Source: Symbiodinium microadriaticum
Lineage: Eukaryota > Sar > Dinophyceae > Suessiales > Symbiodiniaceae
DNA length: 64,000 nucleotides
Direction: 5' to 3'
NCBI GenBank assembly: GCA_001939145.1
Contig: LSRX01001120.1
Coordinates: 33,705-97,704 of the forward strand
Program-made: the position numbers and the translations under genes
Shown: positions 47,284-62,700 of the stretch, in pieces
How positions within the stretch are numbered: the stretch's first letter is position 1
Layout: the number at the start of each line of letters is the position of its first letter
The notes under the pieces: model-generated
The model's input: only the letters and a program-made list of their open reading frames with translations
What the model was told of the DNA's origin: nothing
Databases searched by the model: none

Positions 47284-47382
47284 GGTTAGTTCTCTAAAGT
47301 AGGGTCCCTCTTAGGGTCCTTTTTATGAGGGTGCCGTACTATATTGGAGACCCAAAAAGGGACCCTAATTTAGAGAACTACC
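47284..47382. mobile_element. MITE family B, copy 1
   Basis: The arms are GGTTAGTTCTCTAAAGTAGG (then GTCCCT) on the left and AGGGACCCTAATTTAGAGAA (then CTACC) on the right, an imperfect inverted repeat of about 25 bp. The inner part contains GGTGCCGTACTATATTGG. It has no coding capacity. A half copy (right arm only) follows at about 47528-47562. Confidence 0.65.
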
Positions 47383-47778
47383 TACGGACCCTAAACCCTA
47401 AACCTCAAGCCCTAAACCTTAAAACCCTCAAGCCTAAGCCCTAAAACCCTCAAGCCCTCAACCCTAAATCCTAAACCCTAAACACAAGACCCTAACCCTC
47501 ATCTTCCGGTTCTGTAAATATCAGGGACCCGAAAAAGGGACCCTAATTTAGAGAACTACCTAAACCCTCATCGTGCGGATGGTTTGCTTGGCTCTTTTTG
47601 CTGTGCCAGGCCTTCCGAAAGCCTCGAAGGCGCAGCCTGCGCTGTTCCTTGGAAGTTGGGATTCGGGCTTTAGGGTTTATAGGAGTTTATAGGTTTATAG
47701 GGGTTTATAGGGGTTTATAGGGGTTTATAGGGGTTTAGGGCTTTAGGGTGTAGGGGTTTAGGGCTTTAGGGTTGTATG

Positions 47779-48088
47779 GAGTTTAGGGATTTAGGCTTTA
47801 GGGTTTGTTTAGGGCTTTAGGTTTCAGGGTTTAGGGTTTATAGGGCTTAGGGCTTTAGGGTTTATGGGGGTCTTAGGGGTTAGGGTTTATTGGGGTNTAC
47901 GGGTTTAGGGGTTCAGGGTTTCTGGAGTTTAGAGATTTAGGCTTTATGGTTTATAGGGGTTTAGGGTTTCTGGAGTTTAGGGATTTAGGCTTTAGGGTTT
48001 GTTTAGGGCTTTAGGTTTCAGGGTTTAGGGTTTATAGGGCTTAGGGCTTTAGGGTTTATGGGGGTCTTAGGGGTTAGGGTTTATTGGG
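47779..48088. repeat. Tandem duplication inside telomere-like sequence
   Basis: About 120 bp, from TTTAGGGATTTAGGCTTTAG to GGGTTAGGGTTTATTGGGGT, occurs at about 47779-47896 and again at about 47968-48088 with no difference that I can see. A single N (47897) sits just after the first copy. Confidence 0.75.
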
Positions 48089-48754
48089 GTTTAGGGGTTT
48101 GGTGGTTTGGGGTTTAGGGTTTAATAGGGGTTTAAGGTTTATAAGGGTTTAGGGGTTGAGGGTTTCGGCTTTGGAGATGAATTAGAGTTCAAGTGCTTTT
48201 GCACATCCAAAGCCCGAAGCCTTTCACTTCCGTTTCGGGGCACCCTAAACCCTAAACCCTAAACCGTAAACCCTATAAGTCAGCCTCAGCGGTCCCAAAG
48301 ACGTAGGAAGAGAGCCATCAGTGCTCTTGGCGGAGTTCAGGATGCTCCGGAAACCCGAAACCCGACGGTTTGCCGTTTTGCATTTGCGGGTTAGGGCTAC
48401 GGGTTTTGCATGTAGGCCCTGCGGTTTGGGCTTGAGGCTTTCTCAGATTTTAGAAGATGTAGGGTTTAAGAGCACTCACGGAAGCCGCAGACCTGAGTCC
48501 CCTCAGAGCTCACATCAAGCAAGTAGCAATCGGAGCTCGGTTGCTGCAAAAACTCGTTTCGGCTTTGAGGTGGCGTTACTTGATGTTCGAGGCTGGTTGC
48601 AAGAGTAGGGTTTGCCCCCCCCCAAAAAACAAAAAAAAAGAATCGTAACGCTTTGGGTGTTGCTAGCAGAGCCGCCGGTCAAGCACGGTATCGCAGCCTT
48701 TGCAACCAAGCTGAAAGGTTTTTCTCTATGTTGACTCAGTGGTCGGTTGATTGC

Positions 48755-49025
48755 TGATGATGCTGACGGTGATGACGGAGACGGAGATCTTGCAATGCCG
48801 ATGATGACGACGGCGATGGTGGGCAGCGACCTTGATAATGCTGACGAGGAGGATTGCTCTGACGCTGACAGTGATGATGGAGAAGAAGCAAGGATGATGA
48901 TGGTCGCAGCGGCCATGATAATTATGGTGATGGCGAAGATGATGACGATGGTGATGATAAGGATGATGATGACTGTGGTGGTGCTGATGACGAGCATGAC
49001 TGCAAGGGTGACGATGGTGATGCTG
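48755..49025. repeat. Degenerate (GATGAC/GATGGT)n trinucleotide tract
   Basis: Triplets GAT, GAC, GGT and GAA dominate. Both strands show open frames as a result (Asp/Met or Ile/Ser-rich), and I attribute these to composition. Confidence 0.6.
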
Positions 49026-50237
49026 TTAGTGGTCAACTTGATGAGCAACTTCCTACGCTGCAAGCCCTTGGTTAAGAAGCGTCACCGAATAGCGCTCATT
49101 CTCTTGCGCATCTAGTGATGTAGTACTGATTTGTCAGAGCCCGCTTCTCTGGTCTGTACTTTTGTACGTTCGACTGAACCCGGATTGCAGGAGCCGGCCC
49201 GGGGCGACATACGGATCTGCGCAGGTGCAAGTGAGAGTTCATCACATAGCTGGTGGGCTTAAAGTTGATAATGTCCACATTTCGGGAAAAAGTTTTTCAG
49301 GTTTCAGCAGGACCTCCCCCGCCCCCTGCACCCAAAGGCATGGTAACATCCTCCACGCCAGTGCATCTACAAGGGTGTTGTTGCCGGGGGCTGCGGAGGC
49401 GCTGAAGGGACTTCGAGGCATGTGCTTAGGGTGCACCTCAACTAAGTGTATAGAAACCTAAAAAATTACCAATACTCTTTTTTTTGGGGGGGGTTCCTTA
49501 TTTTGTAATTATAGTATAGTATACCTTAGAAGAACCTTATTCTCATTGTTAAGGCCCTTACATCACATCAAGCCCCAAGCTCTGATTCGTTCTTTTTGGC
49601 TAAGAGGTTCGGGTTGATCGCCCTCAGCACTCGACTGTCGATCTGATCCCACGTCGGAACAGTTTGGGGTTTAGGGCTTAGGGTTTCGGATGATGATAAG
49701 CCTTGCAGGACCGCAAGCCCTAAACCCTGAAGCTTTCATGTGGAGGGCTCATCAGGATGTTGGTTTCCTGGGTTTGGCCAGTAGAAATCTCTCTGTGCAT
49801 CTCTGTGCATCTTTGTGCGTGTGTGTGTGTGTCAGCTTTTCTTTGGTTTGTGTATTTTAGGGCTCATGGTTTGTTGATCTGGCACCTCAGGGCTCTTTAA
49901 CGATCCAATCCCCCTCGCCCCGACCTCGAATCGTAAACCTAAACTTTAAGATCCAACGGCCCCAGACACCCTGTCCTTGCTGTCCGAGGTGTCGAGTGTC
50001 AGGAGAAAAGGAAGGTACTATCATGGTTCATGCTTTCCTATATCATGATAGTAGCTCCTACTATGACAAGCCCTACGTTCTACCGTCATCACCTGTTCCC
50101 GGTTTGAGGTTCTGCTGTACGTAACCATACGGCCTAACGCCTCCCCACCCTTGACCCAAAACGCAAGCAGCACCCACTCTGTTCGGAGTGTCGTGGCGCC
50201 GAACTTAACTCTAAACTCCACAAAGCCACAATGCTGA

Positions 50238-50330
50238 AAATTAGAGTCCCTTTTTAGGTCCCCAATATGGTACGGCACTCTTGTAGAACGAGCCCCAAAA
50301 AGGGGCCCTTAACTTAGAGAAATACCCACA
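50238..50330. mobile_element. MITE family B, diverged copy in the opposite orientation
   Basis: The sequence contains TTAGAGTCCCTTTTTAGGTC, the inner CCAATATGGTACGGCAC (complement of the family's GTGCCGTACTATATTGG) and AAAGGGGCCC-x-TAACTTAGAGAAATACCC at the other end. It matches family B in reverse with more changes. Confidence 0.55.
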
Positions 50331-50897
50331 AATGGTTCTGCAAAGTTCCAGGAATCCCTAAACCCTAAACCCTAAACCCTAAACCCTAAACCCTAAACCC
50401 TAAACTCCTAATCCCTAAACCCTAAACCCTAAACCCTAAATCCTAAAAGGCTCTAAGGTTGCAGGTTCGGTCTTCCGCCGTCCAAGGGTTGAGGCAGCGA
50501 CCGAGGGTCAGGCCACGAGGCAATCGACGCTTCAGGTGCTTAGGGGCTTTTAGGGTTTTAGGGTTTAGGGTTTAGGGTTTAGGGTTTAGGGTTTAGGGCC
50601 TAGGGTTAGGAAACATCATCCGTACCGAATCAGGGCATGTGGCGATGGAAAGGTTCCAGAATGTCACAGTTTTGCAGGGCTGCGGGTTGGAGAGCCTGGG
50701 GCGGAGTGCTTTCCGGATCTTGTGCTTGTAGGGTTTAGGGTTTAGGGTTTAGGGTTTAGGGTTTAGGGTTTAGGGTGTAGGGTGTAGGGTTTAGGGTTTA
50801 GGGTTTAGGGTTTAGGGGGGGGAACATATCATATCATCAAGACGAACACTCCTCAACCGCATCACATGTCGTACCGGCAACACCGACATCAAAACTG

Positions 50898-51180
50898 CNG
50901 AAACCCGAAACCCTAAACCCTAAACCCCAAACCCTAAACCCTAAACCCTAAACCATTAAAGGCAGGCAGGCGCGCAGTCACAAGATCATTTTTTCGCCCT
51001 GCTCCTCGGACGTCGAAACTCGACGATCCGAGCTCTAAATCCCAGGGCTCCAAGTCAGCCGATTGTTTAGGGGCTTTAGGGGTTTAGGGTTTAGGGTTTA
51101 GGGTTTACGGTTAAGGGTTCAGGGTTTTAGGGTTTCAGGGTTTCAGGGTTTTGGGTTTTGGGGTTTAGGGCTTTAGGGTT
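50898..51180. repeat. ~280-bp duplicated segment, copy 1
   Basis: Starting at GAAACCCGAAACCCTAAACC, this segment includes the unique core AACCATTAAAGGCAGGCAGG through AAGTCAGCCGATTGTTTAGG and a characteristic telomere-like tail (TTTACGGTTAAGGGTTCAGG). It recurs at 56078. The single N at 50899 is at its left edge. Confidence 0.85.
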
Positions 51181-51481
51181 TAGGGTTTAGGGTTTAGGGT
51201 TTAGGGTTTAGGGTTTAGGGTTTGTTTAGTCTTAGGGTTCGCCCTGCGGGGCTGCTGGGGTTTAGGGTTGTAGGGTTTAGGGCTTGGGGTTGTAGGGTTT
51301 AGGGTTTGGGGTTTAGGGTTTAGGGTTTAAGGTTTAGGGTTTAGGTCTTTTGGGGTCTTTTCAGCAGCACCGGGGGGTCCTTCATTGCTGCTGTTGCAGT
51401 GTGTAGTGTCCTCCTTGGTTGTGCCAATCAGAGGCTGTGATCTGTGGATTCAACATGTTCTTCTCAGAGAATGCGAAGATG

Positions 51482-51535
51482 TTGATGACGATGCCGATGA
51501 TGACGATGATGATGATGATGATGATGATGATGCCC
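51482..51535. repeat. (GAT)n microsatellite
   Basis: ATGATGACGATGATGATG-type triplets are repeated about 17 times. Confidence 0.8.
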
Positions 51536-52448
51536 ATGAAAGGTAGCGATCGGCGTCGTCGTGGTCCTAGTGGCAGTGCTGCGAGTGACCCTAAATCCTA
51601 AACCCTGTAACCTTAAACCCCCCTAAACCCGAAGCCCTTAAACCCTAAACCCTGTAGTGGTAGTGAAAGTGAAAGGGCCGTGCTCGGAGGTTGGCGAATT
51701 CCGCGAGTCTCGAGGAGCTTTCGATCGATGCCGCAAACCCAAGGCCCCAGGAGAGAGCCAGGGTTTAGGGTTCAGTGTTTTAGGGTTTTGGGTTTAGTGT
51801 TTTGGAGTTTAGGGTTTAGGGTTTAAGGGTTTAGGGTTTAGTGTTTTAGAGTTTAGGGTTTAGGGTTTAAGGGTTTAAGGGTTTAAGGGTTTAAGGGTCT
51901 AGGGTTTAGGGTTTAGGTTTTAGGGTTTAAGGGTTTAGCGTTTAAGGGTTTAAGGGTTTCGGCGTTCAAGGCTTTCTGGATCGCCTTCACTAGGCGCAGC
52001 TTAGCTGTAGCGACCTATATCACCCCCCGTGCCGGTTCTTCCAATAATCTAGCCGACAATATGCAAGGATAGGCACGGTTTGGTTTTGGATCTTCACACC
52101 CAAGTCATGCTTGTCGATTTACGCGCCCCTCATGCTTCCCTTCATGCGTCTATGTTATGAACATATACATACACGTGCCATATATATATATATATATATA
52201 CACATACTCACCAAGAAGCTTTCTGATTGCGGATGCATGTACGTATAGCGCAATGCCAGTAAGTACTGCATGTTCGCATGTAAGTAGGTAGGTAGGCAGG
52301 CAGGTAGTGTTAAGTAATGTAGAAAAAGTGGTGCTGTATTGAACTTTTATGCAATGTGTTCGTATCTGTATATGTAGCCGCACATGCCTACATGTATACC
52401 TACATCTTTGCTTATGTATATGCAAGATGCATGTAATATTATGTACGT

Positions 52449-54730
<2,282 letters not shown>

Positions 54731-54871
54731 GTGTAGATTTATCTCTCCGTGTGCATGCACAAATGTATCTGTGCCTATGTGTATAGATGCCTAGATGAGT
54801 GTATGTAGATGTGCCTATGTGACCCACTGTGCGCCGTGCGGGTGCACGTGTATGGGTATAAGATGTACACC

Positions 54872-54901
54872 TACATGTACATGTACATGTACATGTACAC
54901 G
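54872..54901. repeat. (TACATG)n palindromic run
   Basis: ACATGTACATGTACATGTAC is self-complementary over its whole length and could form a hairpin or cruciform. Confidence 0.7.
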
Positions 54902-54964
54902 TATGCGTAAGTAGAATTACGTACGTATGCAGAGGTACGTACGATCATGCTAAGGTGTTCTTAT

Positions 54965-55260
54965 GTGTTTGCATGCTTGCGGTTTGGCTTGTTTGTTTTG
55001 TAATCTGTTTGTCTGGTTGTATGCCTCTTCGCGTTTGTGGGTGTCTTTGTTGTTTGCTTGTTTGCTTCGCTTGCTCGCTCGCTTGATCGCCTACTTGCTT
55101 GCTCGCTCGCTTGCTCGTTTGTTGCCCTGTTCGTTGCATTGTTTTGCTTGCTCGCTTGTTTGTCTGCGTTGTTTGCGCTTGCTTCCTGGTGTGCTGTTGT
55201 TTCTTAACGCTTGTTTGTCTCGAGCTTGGGTGTTTGCTCGTCTCTTTGTGTATGTGTATT
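54965..55260. repeat. Degenerate (TTGC/TCGC)n tract
   Basis: Words such as GCTTGCTCGCTCGCTTG and GTTTGTTTGC dominate, with period about four. It reads as an old tetranucleotide array. Open frames on both strands follow from this. Confidence 0.55.
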
Positions 55261-56077
55261 TTTGGTCGAAGCTAACTCCCATATTGTCCTAGATAGGGTA
55301 TGTGTCTGTACATACCTGTACATGCCCAGGTCAACACACACAAATATGTTCATGCGAGGCTGATAAACCATGAGCCCGTAAACCCCAAACCAGAAATAAA
55401 TCCCCCAACCCTAATCCCCAAGCCCTAAACCCTGAACCCTAAACTTTAAACCCAAAGGCTCGAACCCTCAACCCTAATCCCGAAGCCCAAAACCCTGAAC
55501 CCTAAACTTTAAACCCAAAGCCCCGAACCCTCGACCCAGAAACCTAAAACCTAAATTTTATCCCTAAACCCTAAACTTGAACCCCCCTCCCCCCCTCCCT
55601 TCTGTTGCCAGGCCGTCCCTTTGGGATCCTCGGGGTCAATGCACCGATCACTTCTGCCCCACGGCAGGAACTCTTAGAACTAAGAGGGCTTTAGGGTTTA
55701 GGGTTGCGGGCTTTAGAGTTTAGGGTTTAGGGTTCAGGGTTTTAGGGTTCAGGGTTTTTAGGGTTTACAGCAAGTAGGGCTTAGCAATTTGGGTCCAAGC
55801 CTTGGGGTTAGGGTGTCTTGGCTGTTTAGAGCTTAGGACAGCCAATCTACTCATCGCCCGGACTCCCATAGGTTCGACTCTCAATGGCGGCTCCGGCAAA
55901 GCCGGGGCCTACGCCCGAGTAAATAGGAATCAAGAGGGACATGGGACAGGCGTAAGAATCGGCCGATTGGTGCTTCAAAACCCTAAACCCTAACCCCTAA
56001 ACCCTAACCCCTGAATCCTAAACCCTAGACCCTGAACCCTAAACCCGACACCCTAAAACCCTAAACCCGAAACCGGA

Positions 56078-56356
56078 AACCCGAAACCCTAAACCCTAAA
56101 CCCCAAACCCTAAACCCTAAACCCTAAACCATTAAAGGCAGGCAGGCGCGCAGTCACAAGATCATTTTTTCGCCCTGCTCCTCGGACGTCGAAACTCGAC
56201 GATCCGAGCTCTAAATCCCAGGGCTCCAAGTCAGCCGATTGTTTAGGGGCTTTAGGGGTTTAGGGTTTAGGGTTTAGGGTTTACGGTTAAGGGTTCAGGG
56301 TTTTAGGGTTTCAGGGTTTCAGGGTTTTGGGTTTTGGGGTTTAGGGCTTTAGGGTT
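56078..56356. repeat. ~280-bp duplicated segment, copy 2
   Basis: Same orientation and, as far as I can read, identical to 50898-51180 including the non-repeat core (CGTCGAAACTCGACGATCCG). The flanking sequences differ on both sides. Confidence 0.85.
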
Positions 56357-56689
56357 TTAGGGTTTTAGGGTTTAGTAAATTTAGGGTTTGGGGTTTTAGG
56401 GCTTAAGGGCTTTAGGGATTTAGGGTTTTTAGGGTTTTAGGGTTTAGGGGTTTGGGGTTTAGGGTTTTAGGGTTTAGGGTTTACGGTTTTAGGTTTAGGG
56501 TTTTAGGGTTTTAGGGTTTTAGGGCTTTAGGTGTTTATGGTCTTAGGGTGTTTTAGGGTTTAGGGTTTAGGGTTTATGGTTTCAGGGTTTTGGTGGCACG
56601 GGGGGTATGGAGCATCCTTATGGCCTTTTTGTGTCTTTTGCATGATCTCGTGTGCTTGTTCAGATTTTCCATGTTACAATATATGTTTA

Positions 56690-56802
56690 TATATATATAT
56701 ATATATATAATGCATACATATAAAGATGCATACATATAAAGATATATACCTACATGTATATATGTATATATGTCCACACACACATATATAAAATGTGTGT
56801 AT

Positions 56803-56836
<34 letters not shown>

Positions 56837-56840
56837 GTAT
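56690..56840. repeat. (TA)n / (CA)n microsatellite cluster
   Basis: Alternating AT runs at 56690-56709 and 56814-56836 flank CATACATATAAAGAT repeats and (CA)n. Confidence 0.85.
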
Positions 56841-59800
56841 GCCAAAACTCTGCCACTAAAACTTCCAAGCTTCCCATAACTTGCGAGCATGTTTCAGAGG
56901 GCCTTAGGGCCCCACCTGGCAGGTGGATGGGTCCTACAGCCCCATCAGATCCTGAAGCCACAATGAAGCCACAAATCCGACATCTACTGCTAGTAGAGTT
57001 CCTGGCGCTTTAAGGGTTCCCAGAGCCTGGGCGGCCTTGACACGAACCCGAAACCCTGAGCCGCGAATCCCTGAAGTTCTCGAGGTGCGGCCTGCGGCGC
57101 TAGTCCCTCTCTGAAGGCAAGCTGTTCAATGTGCTCTCCCTGCGGGTTCCTGGTTTAAGTCAAGGAGGCCATTAGTAGGCGTTTAGGGGGGTTTTTAGGG
57201 ATTGGGCAAAATGAGCACGTGAGATCCTGGGCTTCGGGATGTGCCATTCCTTCAGAAGAGTTAGTATTTTCCCTAAGCCCTAGACCCTAAAAGCCCAAAC
57301 TCCTGTCAAGGGTTTAGGGTTTAGGGTGTCTAAGTGTTGCACAGCACTAAACCCTAAACGGCCCTAAACCCTAGCAGACCCCCAAACCTCGTCCTATAAC
57401 TGTCACGGCCCCAACACTGCCTAGCTTGCCGGACCTCCCTGAACCCGCAAACCCTTGGGTTAAGTATAATCTACCATAATCTACCATAGTATACGTTACA
57501 TACAACATGTCCGATAATGTACTAGAATAACCAGAATGTAATGTAGAATATACTGTTGTCACGATGCTGAAATGGAAGAAGGCCCCCAGCTTAAAGTCAA
57601 GTGGTGAAGAAGCCCGAGGGTTTCGGGTCCAGTGGCTTAGGGTCCAGGGGGTTTGCAGTAGGGGTGAAGATAGGGGCGGTAATTATTTCCTATCCTATTT
57701 GTGGGGGAGTCTGCAGTATAACTATAATATTGAAGACCCCATGAATTCGCACTATTCTAATCATTAGGGTTGTGCCCTTATGGAGCCCTTATAATCACCC
57801 TCATAGTAACCCTTTAAAGGACCCCTGCTTCTCAAGGCCTCCAAAATCCTGCCCTCAATCTGATGGGAGCCAGGCATCCCGAAGGCTCGTCCTGGGAGAG
57901 CTGGTGAGGTTCAGGGTGTAGGGTTTAGGGTTTAGGTGTAGGGCTTAAAGTTGAGGGTTTAGGGCTTAGGGTTTAGGGCTTAGGGCTTAGCTCTTCGAGT
58001 TTAGGGCTTAGGGTTTACTGTGCGGAGCTTCCCCCACAGGCCACAAACGGCATCCACACATGGAAGGCCGGGGAGGAGTCTCCCCTAAACCCCTACAGCC
58101 CTAAAGCCCTAAAGCCCTAAACCCCTAAAACCCTAAAGCCCTAAACCCCTAAAAACCGAAAACCCCAAACCCTAAACTGGAAGTAATCCGGCTTTAAAAT
58201 GTCGGGTCCTGGCAGCAAAAGCACTGTCTTGAGTCGCTAGTGCTCCGGTTACTGTTAAGCCGGGCTGTGGGGGTTTAGGGTTTAGGGTTTTAGGGTTTTA
58301 GGGTTTTAGGGTTTAGGGTTGAGGGTTTAGGGTCTAGGGTTTTAGGGTTTTAGGGTTTTAGGGTTTTCGGGTTTAGGGTTTAGGGTTTGGCGAGGAGGGG
58401 TCAGAAGGATAGTGTGAGCTCAGATACCGAATGTAACTTGTAGCATCCACCAGGAATCTTTCAGAAGGGATTTATGGTCAGTGTGCTACTTCACGTTCAG
58501 GGTGTGAAACAGACCAACCAGTGCGCAAGGTATGTTCAGCACCAGACGCTGCTGATCCTTGGCCCGAAGGGTCAGGCGTGCCAAAGTTTGCGCCACCCTT
58601 TAATCTCCAAACCCTAAACCCTAGAAGTTGTGGGACAGCGGGCTTGAGGTTCTGAGTTTTGGTTTAGACGGTTCCATCGGGTTTAATGACAGCCCCGAAC
58701 TCTAGGTTTGCGATGCTGCAGATGACCAACCTCGGCCATTCTGCTGTGTTTCAGCCCCATGGACCCTTCCGCGAATGTACAAAGCAAGTAGCAAGACGCA
58801 GGCAGCAAGTGGCCGGCAGATACATGTTTCTCGCTTGATTGATGACTTTTGTGTTGCAGAATCCTCGTACTAGAATCTCGAGCTGCTAGGGTTTAGGGTT
58901 TAGGGTTTAGGGTCCAGAATACAATCATCCGCATTTTGCCGGTACATAAAGAAATTGAACTAGAAGAATGATATCAGCTGCAGCAGCTTTATCCAATTCA
59001 ACTGAGATTTGCCTGCTGGGAACAGATCAGGATTTGACAGTCGAAGAGTAATGCTAAGGTCAACAATGACAGAATCATCGTGACAGACAGGTACCTACGC
59101 CAAGAGTAATCTGCACCGCCCTAAAACACTTAAACCCTTAACCCCTTAACCTCTTAACCTCTTTTGCCTATGTATAGTTACACCTCAATGACTTAATGCA
59201 TTTTCTGAATGCGGCAAGCTTTTCGTTTCCTGAATACGACAGGATCGGACCCCTATTCCTGAATAACGCATGCGTCTGCTTGATAGCGGTGCTTGGCCTA
59301 GGTCAAGAAACTGATGTGATGTTGCTGTGGTTGTTCTCATAGAACGATGTCGTGGTCGACACTCTTTCTCTGTGGTCATGATCCTCTTTGTATGTGTTTT
59401 GCAGGTTTTGTCCCAACTGAGCTAGAGATCTCATGATACTGGGTCTGTTATACTGCAAAATGTTGGCTGTGTCAGATTCTTCGGTTCTTATGTAATAGGG
59501 CCGTTCATGACATGTAGCGTGTTATACCTAACGACATGAATGCATAACGGAATCCGTTGAAGTTTAAATGATAAATTCATTGTTGAACTGTTCAACAAAA
59601 AATATAATATATAGTTTGAAGGCTTAACGAAAGTTGATATTTCAATACTTGTAGTATAACGGTAACTAAAGTATGTCCTAGTGTTATGGGATTCTGTGGG
59701 TGGGTGGGTGCTACATCTCAAGGACCAGAGCTGCTAAACCCTAAACCCTAAACCAGTACTGCCCGAAACCCCTAAAACCCCGAAACCCCTAAACCCCTAA

Positions 59801-60349
59801 ACCCCTAAAGCCCTAAACCCCTAAACCCTCAAACCCTATAAACCCTAAACCCTAAACCCCTAAACCCCTAAACCCTAGGGTTTAGGGTCAGAACCCCCGG
59901 AATGGGAGTTCAGAGTTTCTGTATGCTCAAGGTCGTGATAACCTGCACACATCTCCGCCCTATAAAGACACGAAACTGCATTCCGATACAGTATTCTGCC
60001 CTTCCGGCTTTTGTGTTCTGACCACTGCCGCGCATGAAGCCTGTAGTTGCTGTGCATGAGACGTAGACGAGGCAGACTTGTGCAACAAGCGCAGGGCCAA
60101 GAGCAAAAGGCGAACCAGCCAACCGGAGAGAGAGCTTCGAGTCCGTTGTTGCGGTAGGTAATGCCGCTGCTGCTATGCAAACTTGTACGACCAGTCTGGT
60201 CGTCAGAATCGGCGCAGAATTGCCATTGTGATCCTTGCTGCAACTCGGAAGTATTGCTACTGCCGCCGCGCTGCCGCTGCGCTGCTGCCTTCTTCCGTCT
60301 CCCACTACGAAACTCATAAATACTACTTGTTCCACTACGACTTCGGCTG

Positions 60350-60460
60350 CGACTGCTATTGCTATTGCTACCGCTACCGCTACCGCTACTGCTGCTGTTG
60401 CTGCTGCTGTTGCTGCTGCTCCTGCTAATGCGCCTGCGACTGCTACTAAGCCTCGCTAAA
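60350..60460. repeat. (GCT)n-like trinucleotide tract
   Basis: CTACTGCTGCTGTTGCTGC-type triplets with GCTACC variants. Leu-, Cys- or Ser-rich open frames cross it on both strands and are products of the repeat. Confidence 0.8.
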
Positions 60461-61265
60461 GTTATTCTGAAGTCCATCATAGCCGCCATAAAATCTCTGT
60501 TTGTTGTAATCAATCATGTTTACAAGTTGCGTTTTCAGTTGCTTGGTCTTGCAAGTTGATGTCGTAACTTGTCCAAACTTATCTTCACTTGTCAGAACGT
60601 GCCTCAAATAAGGCTGCATGGTCGACTAAGCTTTTGCCTTGAAGGCCCTGCGGGTTGAGGAGAAGCAGCGGGTTTAGGGTTTAGGGGGTTGGGGTTTAGG
60701 GTCTAGGGATTGGGGTTTAGGGTAGCAGTGGCAGTACCAGCAGCAGTAGGAGGTGGAGTAACTGAGGAGCGGCAGAAGTCCCAGATCGTCGGAGTCGCCA
60801 AAGCCCTGAACAAAGACCCGAAACCACTTGGGCTACAGAGCTTATCACTGCTTCGACTTCGATGTTGGGCGTTTCTGATTTGTCTGCTTTGCGCGCCCTC
60901 GCCGCATCTTTCAAGCTACCAGTCGTCTGGCAAACATGAGCGAATACCTTGAAACCCCAAGCCCCTGAATTTCTGGGCTTAGGGAGGCTCCCTGCCATTG
61001 AACCATACATAACCCACATAACCCTAAACCCATCTTGCAGGCCTTTGGGCCGTGGGGTTGCGGCGGGGCTTCATTTCATGTTTACTCCGCCTGCCTGGGC
61101 ATGCGCAACATGAGGGAAGCCGCTTGACTACGAAAGCTGTCCCCCAAACAGTTAAACTTGGGTGTAGGGTTTCAGGGTTTCGGAGTTTAGGGTTTAGGGC
61201 TGAGGGCTACCCTAAGCCCCAAACTTGAAGCCCTAAACCCTAAACCCACAGAATACTGACAGCGT

Positions 61266-61440
61266 CATTCAACCCTAAACCCTAAACCCCTAAACCCCTA
61301 AACTCCTAAACCCCTAAACCCCTAAACCATTAAACTCCTAAACCCCTAAACCCCTAAACCATTAAACCATTAAACCCCTAAACCCCTAAACCCCTAAACC
61401 CCTAAACCCCTACACCCCTACACCCCTAAACCCCCAAACG
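61266..61440. repeat. Near-pure octamer tract (CCCCTAAA)n
   Basis: About 20 units of CCCCTAAA occur with a few ACCATTAA and CCCCTACA variants. It is an eight-base variant of the telomere heptamer and is more regular than other tracts in the window. Confidence 0.85.
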
Positions 61441-62592
61441 CATACTGCGAGCACACGGTGTCTTTCTGCTCTCCAGAACCATTTTGCAGCGACTCTCTTG
61501 GGCCCCAAAGTGTCAAGGCCCTGAAGCTTGCGGTAGGCGGTGTAGGGTTTAGGGTTTCGGGTTCAGGGTTCAGGGTTTAGGGTTTAGGGTTCAGGGTTTA
61601 GGGGTTTAGGGTTTTAGAGGTTTTAGGGTCTAGGGGTTTAGGCTTTAGGGTTTAGGGTTCAGGGTTTAGGGTTCAGGGTTTAGGGGTTCAGGGGTTTAGG
61701 GTTTAGGGGTTTAGGCCTGGTCTTATGGCTGGCAGGGGCTGAGGTCAGGACGACGATGGCTATGAGGAAGAGCATGATGAGGGGGTTTTCGTGACAGGTT
61801 TAGGGTTTAGGGGTTTTCGTGATGCTTGATGATGATGGTGAGGAGCGTTGCCGCTTTGATTTTGTTTTGCTCCGCCTGCTGCTTTGCTTTGAGAATGGCG
61901 TTGGCTGTGGTAAGCAACATGGTGCTGTTGCTCCTGATTTTGCTGATGATAGCGTTGTTCTTGATTGACGTTGGCAGGGGGCTGGTTCATTTTGTTTATG
62001 ATTGCATAAGCTAGCATAATCTACCCCAGAGGCACCGAGCCCCATGTCCTAAACCCTAAACCGCCCATGTCCAATGCGGTTTCAGACAGCGTCGAAGAGT
62101 GCTGACACGCAGCCCGAAGGTTTAAGGTCCCCGCGGTGCACTTTCCCGCTTGCCCTTGGAACACCTTGACATCACGGCCCCAAGCCGCATTGACCAGCAG
62201 CTGAAGCCCTTGATAAACTTGCCTGTAGCCCCAAACAGAAGACATAAGGAAGTCGTAACACTAAACCCTAAACCCTAATCCCTAAACCCCAAGCAGAAGA
62301 CGCAAGGAAGTCATAGTACGAAGCAAAAAAAATGTAGGTTCGCTGGGCTCCAGGTAAGCCCGAAGCCAAAGACGTCGGCTTCTTAAGCCCCTAAGCCCCT
62401 AAACCCTAAACCCACGAAAAGTAAAGCCAAGGAGAATGCCCAGCACCAGCTCCGGCGAGAAGGCAGGGTGTTCAAAAGCACTGACCCTAAACCCTAAACC
62501 TTAAAACCCTGCTTTACCCATAGGCCCCTAAGTAGTTCCTTTTTGAGGTTCATATTTAGAATCCTGTATTAAGACAATTCTTGGCAAGAACC

Positions 62593-62700
62593 ATATGGGT
62601 AGTTCTCTAGACTAGGGTCCATTTTCGGGTCCCTTTTATATGGGTGCCGTACTATTTTGGGGATTCACAGAGGGACCCTAATTTGGAGAACTACCCATAT
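62593..62700. mobile_element. MITE family B, copy 3 (best ends)
   Basis: The left end ATATGGGTAGTTCTCTAGAC (then TAGGGTCC) pairs with the right end GGACCCTAATTTGGAGAACT (then ACCCATAT). The centre is GGTGCCGTACTATTTTGGGG. The outer ATATGGG/CCCATAT extends the inverted repeat beyond copy 1. Confidence 0.68.

Noticed and set aside
55830-55905. tRNA gene
   Set aside because: A GGTTCGACTCT string resembles a T-arm, but I could not build an acceptor stem or anticodon arm around it.
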